A stretch of DNA of 64,000 nucleotides. Source: Onchocerca volvulus (taxonomy: Eukaryota > Nematoda > Chromadorea > Rhabditida > Onchocercidae). A program made the translations under genes and the position numbers. Positions within the stretch are counted from its first letter, which is position 1. Every line of letters begins with the position of its first letter. The notes under the pieces were generated by a model. The model was not told where the DNA came from. It ran no database searches and was given only the letters and a program-made list of their open reading frames with translations. Below are positions 24,610-35,600 of this stretch, in pieces. The DNA is taken from assembly GCA_000499405.2 (NCBI GenBank), contig HG738137.1, forward strand, positions 6,944,001-7,008,000, written 5' to 3'.

Positions 24610-25335
24610 TTACATCGCTTTATAAGTTTGAATAGTGGTAATGAACATCAGAATAAGCAAACATTCTATTTTCATGGCTTGGCCTTTTTTTTTTTTTTGC
24701 TCATTTTCCAGTATTTTTGCTTTCTCAACTATTTCTATCTGTGTTAAGAAAATGGCAGCCAAAGATGAAGAATTTTTCCGTTTTTCTTTGTCTTCCCATT
24801 TTTCATTCTTTTTTAATGCATCGACCAATATCTTGCTTGGCTTTTGTGCCTATTAATGATACTTTAATAATGATAATTTAAATCTGCAGATATAATTACT
24901 CGATAAATACGATTCGTTTTAAAAAATTGTGTTTCACACAGTTCACATCGTCCATTTGTTTTTATTTTGATACAGTGATCGCGAAAATGCAAGAAGAAAA
25001 TCGATAATTTACTTTAGTAGCTAAACGCAGTTAATTAAAAATAGATTAGTATGATAAGCGTCGATCCAATCTTTTATGAACTTATAATTGATAGTTTCTT
25101 TATTAGTATCATCATGCATAGAAAATTAATTGGAAAATTGTTGAAAAAGGTTTTTTTTTTTCTTAATTTATATAATTTTGAACAAATACATTTCATATCT
25201 CTCTGTCACTACATAACTATCTCGCAACTCTGATTTCTTGTTCCTCAGCTATTTTCTGTAATTTTCGCCACTTTTCATTTGATGTTGTGCCTTGAATTAA
25301 ATTCTCCAAAATGCGTTCTTGCGATATTTCTTCCG
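24610..25335 (-). CDS. Partial gene model for a lysine-rich, probably coiled-coil protein
   Basis: Two minus-strand exons join in phase: 25335-25229 and 24849-24610 (stop at 24610-24612). The first reads EEISQERILENLIQGTTSNE onward. The second starts AQKPSKILVDALKKNEKWED, is full of Lys/Glu heptads and ends in a short hydrophobic stretch (IECLLILMFITTI) before the stop. The first exon enters in phase 1 and has no in-frame ATG, so at least one 5' exon is missing. I could not place it confidently between 25336 and 25860. I do not recognise the family. The hydrophobic end could be a tail anchor or read-through of a missed donor. Confidence 0.4.
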
Positions 25336-25862
25336 CTACAAAATATTTGAAACGATAAATGATAATTTAATCATATTTATTGGTTGATATGATGAAGTCA
25401 GCGAAATGTGCTGTTTGCAGTTAGTAGCTTCGTCACATATAACATCTACTGAACTTTGTTAAACAAGTAAAAATGTGCAAAATAAGGCAGATAATAAATT
25501 AAAAGGAGGATTTCGTCATTTCGTCATTTGATAGTTTCATGGGTTAAATTCGAGTTTGAAAACATCCAGAATATGGGCCATATCTTTTTTTGTCAAACCT
25601 CTTCATTTAATGCAAAGTTAATCTATGAAAAATTGTTACTATTCAGTCTTTAAATTGCTTGGTTCTAGCAAATTGGCACACAACTTTATGATATGCTGAT
25701 ATGGTTGTTTGAAACATTCGGTATAATTCAACTATTATTGACAACTGATTTGACCGATTGAGTGTTTTAGAAAAAATAGACATCAATAGAAATGAATAAC
25801 AATCATATCAGGTTAAAGTGAAATGAATTTCTCCAGAATAAACTTGTGAAACTTTAGTTTCA

Positions 25863-26798
25863 CTAAAAAAGATTAATGTTAATGATACCTCTGGAATGTT
25901 TGTTACACCAATCGTGATTTTTACAGCAGCAAAAATAACCGGAAAAGTTTATGTAATGCACATTATCCATGCAATACCTTATTATTTCATTGTTATATAT
26001 GGTTTTTTTAACGCCAACCTCTTCACTGATCAGCTGCAATTTGTTAAGTTTCATTAGTGATTTTATTTGGTTGAAATGCTGAATTCTCCACTTTCTAGTG
26101 AAAGCATTCAATTAATACCGCTTTTTAAATTACAACTAACTAATAATAATCGCAGCTTGTTCCTTTGCAAAAATTTTCTTGCGAGAAAAATTTTTAGAGC
26201 GATTGAATTTTTGTGATTTATAACTTGAACTGTTTTTTTTCTTTTTTTTTGCCTTCATCTAGGAAGAACAAGGAAGTCAATGGACTGTTTGATTCAGTGA
26301 TAATGATAGTACCTCGCAGAGAAAGGTATGGTCACAGCCTCGTAAAGTAAAATTGCTCCCTCTAATTGAACGGTCTTTTCTCAAGATGAAACAGAATCCA
26401 ACCGGTCCACAGTTTTCCTCCAGCATGTGAGCAAATTGATTCGAAAAGCATTTTATTGCTGTTGTTTGTGTTAAAATCATCCAATTTATGGATAGCTGAA
26501 AGAACTAAATGATAATCATTGTCGACTTTTATCACCTAATCTCATGAAAGTAACGGACTAACGATGGCGAAATGCCTGACCTTTGCTAAATTTCTGATCT
26601 TAAAAATCCTGTAAATGTTATCTATTGTTTATTGATTCATATCGAATCAATCTCATTGTTTATCATCACCAAATTGTTGTTATACAGCACATTGTTACGT
26701 TGAATAACAACTTTTCAATTGCAGCATAACAAAACTTCTGATTCATGGCCGATACTGATTATCAACCAACTAATTACTAGCACTAGTTTTTGATCCAT
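25863..26798 (-). CDS. Small secreted cysteine-rich protein, Ly6/three-finger-like
   Basis: Exons in transcript order: 26798-26736, 26495-26313, 26078-25863, all meeting in phase 0, about 153 residues. The first exon encodes a likely signal peptide (MDQKLVLVISWLIISIG). The mature part has ten cysteines: IKC, ENC, GFC, GC and LC in exon 2, then RYC, YFCCC and WC in exon 3. The ending FCCCKNHDWCN matches the C-terminal signature of three-finger (Ly6/uPAR-like) domains and of the nematode ET-module proteins. No GPI-type hydrophobic tail follows, so it is probably secreted. Role unknown; such proteins are numerous and fast-evolving in nematodes. The stop is fixed at 25863-25865. Confidence 0.62.
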
Positions 26799-27668
26799 AT
26801 TATAAAATGTTTCAATTGTTAGAGATCACTCAACACATATCTAACATGTACAGTAACCAACCACATACAGTAGCCGACTTTTAGCGATAAGTAGCAAATA
26901 ACCACCGATTATCATTTCAAATAAAGAAACAGTCGCATTTTTAGAGAAAAGAAACAACTTTTTATACCGCCTTAAACCATTTCCGTTATGATAATTTCAA
27001 GCAATGTTCCTGTACGATCATTTTAAATTGTTAACTGCGATTTTTACACTTAGCAGATGTAAATTATGTATGGATCATAATTTGACATACAAACGAATAT
27101 ACTAAGTCAAGATTAATATTTCCTAATCAGGCCAACAATAGTGATTTGTTTTTCCGAAAATTATCCAATTGACTAATTAATTCCGCGCTATGGAAAACAA
27201 ATCAATAATTAACACCTGCAATGGATTGAATGAAGAACATAGAATTTACACAGATATACAAACCTTCTTACAAAAAGGTTGAATTACTTAGAGTTTAAGT
27301 CATCTTTCGATTTCTGACCGAATAAAAAACCGAGAAAGCTGGAACAAAGTGATAAGATACTTCTCGCTTACAAGAACATCAAAACGAGATTTTCCATGCA
27401 TAATTTATTCAATTTATTGGTATTTTTGATATGTATAAGATCAGTTTCTGTTACGTAAGCAACCATTTTTACTTATTTAGATGCTTAATGAAAGGTGGCA
27501 TTGTTGTGTCCTCTCATCAATGAAATGTTTTATCGATTCGTAACTTCTCCTGCTTTTACTAAATATGTTTAATGTAATATTTTTTTCTTGAAAAAAAGAA
27601 AACTTGTATCGGGCTATAATTATACTGAAAGCTATGATCCAAATAAAGATAAACAGAAAGTGCCAACT
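26799..27668. other. Intergenic region upstream of the Ly6-like gene
   Basis: AT-rich stretch holding the presumed promoter of the leftward Ly6-like gene and the 3' flank of the next leftward gene. No coding segment recognised. Confidence 0.4.
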
Positions 27669-28233
27669 TTAATCTTTTCCAGAATCTTCATCTTCGGCAT
27701 TTTTAAGATGGGAACGTAAAATCATATTATGCCAAAAAATTCTCTTTCTTTTTAATATTTTTCTATGAAGACTAGCTGTTAGTAAGAACTTTTATCCTAA
27801 AGTTTCAGACGGAGATATGATTATATTTTATTCAGTTCATATTTAAAAAATAGTCTTTTAACCTTTTAGAGGACACATTATTATATTGAAATCTCAAACT
27901 TTCTGCTAAAAACTTGATGAAACTTTCCATGCGATCGGGATCCCACCTCTTTTGAATCCAATTAACTATCAATAACTTGGAATATTCTGCTTAAAAAGTA
28001 TTTCTTTCACATAATTTCGAAAGTAAAAGCAAAAAATAAAGTTTTGTAGTTATGGTGATTGCAGATATTAAAGAGCATTGAAATGGTAAAATCACGCAGT
28101 CCAACGAAATCGTTCATTAAACAAAAGCCTGTTGGACCCTTTGTGGGGTTCGTTCTACAAAGTTTAGATTGGTTTTTTGATATGTCCAAGAATAAAATAA
28201 CCTTTTTGTATTTTTCTCCAAAATTTTGACCAT
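27669..28233 (-). CDS. Small basic protein of unknown function (about 105 residues)
   Basis: Exons in transcript order: 28233-28202, 28154-28096, 27986-27863, 27771-27669. Every junction keeps phase and uses GT-AG signals. The protein starts MVKILEKNTKRTNPTKGPTG, continues through KLLIVNWIQKRWDPDRMESF and ends in a basic then acidic tail (KILKRKRIFWHN, then NAEDEDSGKD). The short basic and acidic runs suggest a nuclear or nucleolar protein, but I do not recognise the family. Its start region lies inside the proposed 5' end of the oppositely oriented FER-like kinase gene. None of the exons stands out alone; the support is the consistent chain of phases and the protein-like composition. Confidence 0.55.
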
Positions 28234-31200
28234 CTTTTCTAATTTAATATTTTAGTTTTTTTCCAAATTTTTCGAAAAGTGAATTTATTATACATAAGCT
28301 TTTAAAAAGTATTAAAAAGTTTTTTTTTTTTAAATTTAAACTTTGAACGACAAGAAAAGAAAAATTTTAAAGAACAGTAATTTTAGATCCAAAGAGCACT
28401 GAGGAGGTAAAAAATATCTCGTGCTGAGTCATTAGGAAATCTCGTGACCTATAATTGGTAAAAAAAATTTTTTCTTAAAAAAGTTGGTAGTGAAAAGTTT
28501 AATTTTGCAATTAAAAGAAAATTTCAGGAAAGTATTGTTAGAAGCCAATGATAATCTTTTGTCAGAAACCTATTATCATGGTATTGTTAGTCGCGTGGAT
28601 ATCGAAAAAATGCTAGTAAGAGATGGGGATTTTCTGCTTGGTATTCCGGAAGAGGATGAACAAGAGGTGCTCATTTGAAGTTAGTATCAAAAATTTTTCT
28701 TTCAAGTTTCAAAATAACAAATGAACCAAATGGATTACAGTCGATTTTATGGATTGTATGCTATAATCATGATTTATGGGCATTTGATATTGGCTTGACT
28801 GAAAAGAATCTCTGTTTTGTGAATCAGAAATGCTTCAAAAAAATTACCGAAATGGTCTCACACTATGTTCGTACACGTAAATCGATTCATGAAATATTGC
28901 CAATTGTTGTAAAACGACCTATCCCTCATCCGGTCAGTTGTTTGTATCCATTTAACTAGAAATCCGAAATCGTAGCAGAAGAGAAATGCGAATACTGTAT
29001 GCTTCAACCTTATAGTCTCTGTATATACAACTAAACTCTATAATTGTAAACAATTATTTGTATTCAAAGTTGACAAGGAATGAAACGTATAGATGATAAA
29101 TTGTGTAAGATTCAGAGCATTGTGATAGAAATTCGATTACTTTCATCAATAATTGAAATACTGGAAATGAAATTATAGGAATGTCTTTTAGGTTTGGGTG
29201 ATATCACATGATCGAGTACGTCTGCAAGATGAGCTTGGCCAAGGGGCATTTGGTCGAGTCTTTAAAGGTGTACTGCAAGTTGGTCATACTTATTCGACAG
29301 TTGCCGTAAAAACATTTGTTGGACAAACCAGCGATAAAGTTAAACGAGCTTCATTCCTTCAGGTACATTTTTTTTCCACATATTTCATGAATTTTCAATT
29401 AACTAACGACTTAGACAAACAAAATAAAATAAAAACTAAACAGTGTATTTAGAATTTTGTTAGTTATTTACAAGAAAGATAATTTTACATAGTTTCAAAA
29501 ATTGTCGAATAATCAAAGTATGTTTAAAAATTTCGAAATTAATTTGAAATCGAATTTAAAGTTTATTTTTTTTCGCATGCAAGAGTCTATAGAATTTTCA
29601 AGGCGGAGTAATGTATTGGCAAAAAATATTTGCAAGAAAGATAATTTTACAAGTTAACAAATATTGTCGAATAATCAAAATATGTTTAAAAAATCCGATT
29701 TTCAGAATTTCCAGAATTTCATGATCTCTTCGAATTCATTAAAAATTGCGAGAAAAGATAGATAGCCTCTATTCTTTCTTGCTATCTTCAAATAAAAATT
29801 TGAAAAAAAACTTCTAATGAAATATAAATTAATAACTTGTCATGATTCGGAAAAAATTCCACGAATCTGCATTAATGACTCATTTTCATAGATTGGTTGA
29901 GAAATAACTCGAGTCATCTATAAAATTTGGGAAAGATGAGTCAGTGTAAAATAAACACTTCAATTGATAATTTCAACTTTATGTAGGAAATTCTGAATTA
30001 AAGATCTAATTTTTGTAGAATCTCATGTTATTTTACAGGAAGCCAAAATTATGAGGGACTATAAGCACGAAAATTTGGTGCAGTTTATCGGTATAGCATG
30101 CCAAAAAGAGCCACTGATGATAATAGTCGAATTCTGCGGTGGTGGATCTCTATTAAAGGTTTCCGGAAGCATTTGATGTTTTGAATTTTGATAACCTAAC
30201 TGGTTAGAAAGACGTCAGAGATAATGTCAATCTAAAGCTTTTTAAGTCGTTCCATTCTTCATAATTTCAAAGAAATTCTTGAAATTTTTAGTATTTACGC
30301 AAAAAAGGAGCACATCTTGGAATAGCAACTAGATATCGTTTTTGTAAGGAAGCATCGGCTGGTTTGAAATATCTGGAGGAGAAACGATGTATCCATCGAG
30401 ATGTAGCCGCTAGAAATTGTCTTCTTACGGAGCAAGATTTGACGGTTCGTGTTCATCTGAAAGGCACATGAGGGAATTTAACTTGAGATTGCATTTATTT
30501 TTCATTTTCTTCACAAAGAAATTTCCCAAAATCTCTCTTTTCCTATCCATTATCTGAAGAGCTACTGCAGTCTTAAATTCTTTTCTGAAATTCTTTCCTA
30601 TCATCACTTCGACTTAATGTTGATAGCCAGACTTGCAGAGCTGAATTAAACAGATTATTTTCCATTCAGTTGAAAATAGGTGATTTCGGATTATCAGTGA
30701 ATGAACAACAAGTTACCAATTCTGAAATACAGTTACCGACAAAATGGCTTTCACCGGAAGCAATCAAATCGATGCAATTTACCACTAAAAGTGATGTTTG
30801 GGCATTTGGTGTGCTGTTGTTCGAGATATTTACCGATGGCAGCGAGCCATATAGTGGTCATTCATAAGTTAATTAACTTACAACTAAGGGAACTTATTGG
30901 GACAGGAAGAAGTAGCGAGAAGTTTACTAGTTGTAACTAAAAAAATTGATAAAATTAAAGATTTGTAGAAAGCAGAAATTCGTTATTTTTTGTCCAAAAA
31001 ATTCCGCTTTTATATAACCAAGAACATGCCAAAAATTGATCCCTTTCTCGTGATAGCTTCCATATTCTGCAAAACTAATATTAAATTTCTCTAAACTTTC
31101 GAACTCAAACTTTTGAATTATCTAATTATTAGGTATGAGTAATGCACAAGTTCGAGAAAAACTAACTGATGGTAGTACGTATCGAATGGAAATACCTCTT

Positions 31201-31314
31201 GATGTACCGCCGGGTATTATGGAACTAATCAAGAAATGCTGGATAGAAGAACCCAAGCGAAGACCGACATTCAAGGAGATTAACCGAACGCTTACCAAAA
31301 TAGCATTTGTTTAA
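28182..31314 (+). CDS. SH2-domain non-receptor tyrosine kinase, FER/FPS-like (nematode short form)
   Basis: Exons: 28182-28207 (tentative), 28528-28666, 28741-28932, 29192-29362, 30039-30158, 30292-30444, 30670-30856, 31133-31314, about 389 residues, the length of the expanded nematode SH2-kinase family that lacks the F-BAR region. The SH2 domain runs from YYHGIVSRVDIEKML to about residue 105, but the FLVR motif reads FLLG, so the phosphotyrosine-binding Arg is missing. The kinase domain keeps the key residues: GQGAFGRVFKG, VAVK, the helix-C Glu in EAKIMRDYKHENLVQ, IHRDVAARN, DFG and SPEA. The activation segment has no tyrosine. The first exon is uncertain: no other plus-strand ATG lies between it and 28528, and it overlaps exon 1 of the opposite gene. 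Family members are often germline or sperm kinases; that role is inference here. Confidence 0.85.
29471..29692. repeat. Pair of 60-bp direct repeats in a kinase intron
   Basis: Segments 29471-29530 and about 29633-29692 share CAAGAAAGATAATTTTACA, TTGTCGAATAATCAAA and TATGTTTAAAAA in the same order, about 162 bases apart. The sequence between is not repeated. They look like an old local duplication. Confidence 0.7.
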
Positions 31315-32621
31315 AAGTGCTTGTGCAATGATCATGTACAAGAATTAGCTGGTATTAAATAATTAAATTAAAATACATTCGTAAAATATGTCATTTTTGC
31401 GCGAGCAATCACTTCCCGACCTGATCCATCGATCAGACGATGAAATCTATCGGAACGGAACGATCTTCTCTTCCTCCTCATTCCTAACTATTTACTCCTG
31501 TCCTCGTCACTACGAACAGAATTCTTTCATTTCATCCTATATACTCATATTAGTATCTTTACTTCTCAGTAACATTAATTGATCTATAAAATAAACAAGC
31601 CTAAAATTAAATAAGATCATTAATTACCACAACTGATCAAACTAGATCGTGTAATGTATTAGAACAAATTAGATCGTGTGATTTGGTACGGAAACTTTGG
31701 CTGAAACATTAAGCAACAAGGATTTCAAGAGTTCAAATATAAACAACTTTGCTCAGGATTTAAAAAGAAGAGTAACTTACGAAAAGCGATATACTCAGTA
31801 ATAAGTTGTTTTCATGGTAATCGTAGCGACAGGGTAATAGCATTTAGGAAATAACTGCAGAAGTGCAAGCGAGTTATGGAATAATGCCATATGTTGATAA
31901 GTCAAGATACTGCGGTATTGAAAAAAAAAACGAGATGCTTGGAGAGCTGATTCCTGAAGCAGTTTCCGGAAGACTATTTTTGACGATGACCTGACTCCTG
32001 AACCAGCTTCCGGAAAACTATTCTTGACGATGACCACCATTAATGGATGATGTTGACAGCCGACCAAATAATTTTGATGAGTGATGATGATTGTAAGACA
32101 AGGAATGAATGCATGAAAGATTTTCTGACGAATTTTCCAGTCTCAACTGATAAGCTTTTTTGTTGCGCAAATAAGACGAAAGTGTGGAGTGCATTAATTC
32201 TGTCTCCATTGTCTCCCGGTTGTCACTTTTCAACAATCTCTCTGCAGGTATCACTTCTTGAAACTTTCTGTAGCTTCCCAACTTATTACCTTCACGACAA
32301 TCAAAAATAATGAAGGCGAGGTTGAAAAATTGCATATTGACACAGTTAATTCGATGATGAGCTATTCGATCTGCGGGGAAAGAATACGGGAAGTGTGAAC
32401 AGGTTGTCACGCAACAGCGATGTTGTGATTTTCAGGATGATTGGGGACTGCTTGTCACATTAAGAATTTGGAAATGATAAACTGTGCTAAGGATCTTCCT
32501 TCTAAATTGCATATGTAGATGTGCTAAATGACTTGGACGATCCTGCAGATTCAGCAAGTATAAGATTACGTGCTCGCTGTTTTTAAATTAAATTAATTTT
32601 TGAGAAAAATAAATAATTTTC
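31315..32621. other. Intergenic region between the kinase gene and lgd
   Basis: This region is less AT-rich than most gaps and has unusually long open frames: on the minus strand about 31795-32067 and 32018-32410, in different frames, and on the plus strand about 32047-32310. None shows a known domain. A 44-bp tandem duplication lies at 31947-32034. It could be an old insertion or a decayed gene; I cannot tell. Confidence 0.4.
31947..32034. repeat. Two-copy tandem duplication, 44-bp unit
   Basis: Units 31947-31990 and 31991-32034 start CTGA and end TTGACGATGAC, differing at about five positions. The unit is not a multiple of three, so it would break any reading frame crossing it. Confidence 0.88.
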
Positions 32622-32623
32622 AG
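32622..32623 (+). other. Predicted spliced-leader acceptor of lgd
   Basis: TTTTCAG ends at 32623, 32 bases before the first in-frame ATG at 32656. The frame stays open back to the acceptor, so a coding upstream exon is an alternative. Confidence 0.45.
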
Positions 32624-32655
32624 GCTTATTACTGCCATTTAGTTCTATAAGTAAA

Positions 32656-35600
32656 ATGGATTTCCAATTGATGGAAAAAGCGATGTATGGTGATGTGGAG
32701 AACGATGAAGAGCTAATGGCCGAATTGTTAGCTTTAGAGGCAGAAGAACGAGCTGCTGGACATATGCCTGCTAACTGTGCGAGTAAAACGCTTGAGAGCA
32801 GCACAGTTCAACATACCTTAGGTTTTATTGAGATTCTTTCAATAATCTATGAAAAGTTTTATATGAGTTTATGAAACTTATCATGTTCATTCAATTAATT
32901 TATTATATGAACCGAAATAGAGGACAGCAGAGAAGAGGTATCAGGACAGAACAAAGTTTAACTGTTCATTACTATCATAGTTGGCATACTGATACTGTAT
33001 TGGAAGAAGCTTATTTCCGCGCTTCTGCTTTTAATGTTTCCCAAGAATCAGGTGACAGAGGTGTTGGTGCAGAAACATGCAATTCCTATAATCAGATTCA
33101 TTATACATAGTGAATGCAGTGCATAATCTTAGATTGTCATGAATCAACTGCACAAGCTTCGCAGCGAATGAGTAACTCATATGGCATTTCAAGTATATCA
33201 GATGTATCAGATGAAGATTTGGGCAGTGATAATGAGGAGAATGTTAACGATCCCGAACTTTTGGTATATATCAGAAATTTTGTGATCATTGGCAGTTCAC
33301 AGCAATTAAGAAATTCTTTTGGAGATGCTTTTGTCTCATTTTAATATCATCTGATTTTGGGTCTTTACTCACTTTGATTATTCATCTTTCATCACAGACA
33401 AATTTAAAATTTCAAATTATTCAGCAATATTCCAAATGATTTAAGGCAGAACTGTGTGATTTGGTTGGGCAGGAAAGTGGAGCTTCTTGTGAAGTTGGAT
33501 CATCCATTTCTTCTAAACCTCCTGTTTCTTCAAAATTTTCATATGAGTCTGCTGTTGATATGAGATTACTTCGTAAGTTACAAGAACTTAAGGAGGAATA
33601 TACTTCAGCGCTGGAAGCTGCAAAGGAGAGAAGTGATGCATTGCGTATCAAAAGGTATAGCTATATTAAATTGTTTATTCTCTTTCAAATGTTCATCCAT
33701 CAGCAATAGCATTTTCTGTCATTGTTCTCAAGATTGCTCCTATATTTAACAAAGTATGAGGTTTTTTCTTATACGGATGAATAGATTGTTACTTTATTGT
33801 TGTAAGCTTGCGAATTATGAATTTTAAAGGTTCTGAAACATTTCGGAGTGATATTGCTTCTTCACCTAGATACCAAAGAGGATTCAGCAAGATCGAAGAT
33901 TTGATAGGGAAGGTACAAGCGGGAAAAGTAATAGATGAGAATGACATTCCGGTTTCAATCAGAGCAATTCGTTCTGTTGAACTACATGCAAAGAAAGCTG
34001 ACACTTCAATCATTTCCGAACCGGAGGTGATTTTTTACTCTTAAGAAATTTTCGAAACTTTGTTTCAATACTTAATGACGTTCGAAAATAATAACAACTA
34101 GATAGCTTCAACTGGTTGAGATCCTAATGCTATTTTTCCTTGTCCGTGGCGCGCAGTATTAATTGCAATAACTCATTAAAAAATCTTTGAATTGACTGAA
34201 AATCATTCTCCACCTATGGCGCAATGCATTTTGCATTTATCTGTCATTTCTAACAAGTATAGTCACACTCGAGTAATTTGGTTGATAAAATTCAATTGGA
34301 AATGCAGGACTTGGAGATTTTCCAGATAATATTTCTGTTTTTGAAGGTATGTACATTGCCAGCTGAAGTTAAACAGGTTGCTGCGGAAGAAGTCAATGAG
34401 CTATCTAAAACATATCAAAAAACTGTCAAGAACTTGCTAAAAGGGGAACAGCTAAGAGCAGAATTAATTAATCGTCGAGAATCCTATATCAAGAATGCTA
34501 AAACAGCTAGTGCATGTCAGTTCATTTTTGAGAGACTTCGCTTTTTATGTTTTCGAACATTTTCTGAATAACGAACTTGTCCATTTTGAGATTTATAAAG
34601 TTTGCCATTACAGTAGGTGGCAAAAAAGATGCTTATGAATATTACGTGGTTGCGAAGCAATTCGATGAAGCGATTAAAGCTATGGATGATGGTCAAGTGA
34701 CGGAATGTGAGGAGAACGAACTTCCACCTCTAGCTACCCCCTACAAACCAACTAAGGTTAATTTGTATTGTAAACATAAATGGCAATTTCATTTGTATTG
34801 TGTTACTTGTAATGGGATATTTGAAGTATTGTTTCTTATATGATGAATTAAATGTGTACTCAAATATTTTCTTATGTATAAACAGCCGTTCAAATATTTT
34901 CTCATGTAGAAACAACCGTCGTAAGATAATTTTCTCACTGCAAAGAAAAACTGTAGCTTTAGATGATCATCAGAACATTAAGAAATTAACATCTGATTTC
35001 TGCTTCCTAGCGTAACGATACCTACGATTTTTTCTTTCTTCTTGCCCTTAAATTCCGATGAATGCATTTTTTTTTCGATTGTTTTACTAATAGCTTTGGT
35101 TACTAATAGCTTGAAAATCCTCTTGTTTTAGAAGTTTTTTTAGATTCGAATAAGTAAAACATGACTTCATGATAAGTGGGATAAGATGCCAAGAGCTTTA
35201 TGTCAAATTGAAAGCTTTTTATAAAAGCCTAAACCTGGCATTAATCAATAGTTGACTTAAGTCGGGAGCATTAAAACAAGAGACAATTTACGATTTGCGG
35301 TTTTGTAGAAAATTCATTCAAATTTTTCTGTCTCTTGTTTTCGTTCAATTACATTAGTATTTCCTGTAGTTAAAAAATATTTGTTCAGTAGATGACACTC
35401 TCCAGGATTTTATAACTAATTTAATCTGCCATAAGTTATCTGTATAGATAAATTCACTTTACTTACCAAAAAGGTTTGACGAGTCTCAGCAATTTCTCTG
35501 CCTTTTAATAGCTATTACTAGAAATTGAAATAATAGAAGTTTGCTTTTTTTTATCCTAAATTTTTAAACTAAAAAGAACGGAAGCACTACTAATACTGAG

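Noticed and set aside
28660..28745. Apparent frameshift in the middle of the kinase SH2 domain
   Set aside because: A 74-base intron (28667-28740) with GTGCTC donor and TTACAG acceptor joins the two parts in phase 0 and restores the SH2 strand, so no frameshift is needed.
30857..30870. Premature stop at the end of the kinase activation-domain exon (GHS then stop)
   Set aside because: Splicing after 30856 (GTG then GTCATT) to 31133 gives YSG-MSNAQ in phase; the stop is intronic.
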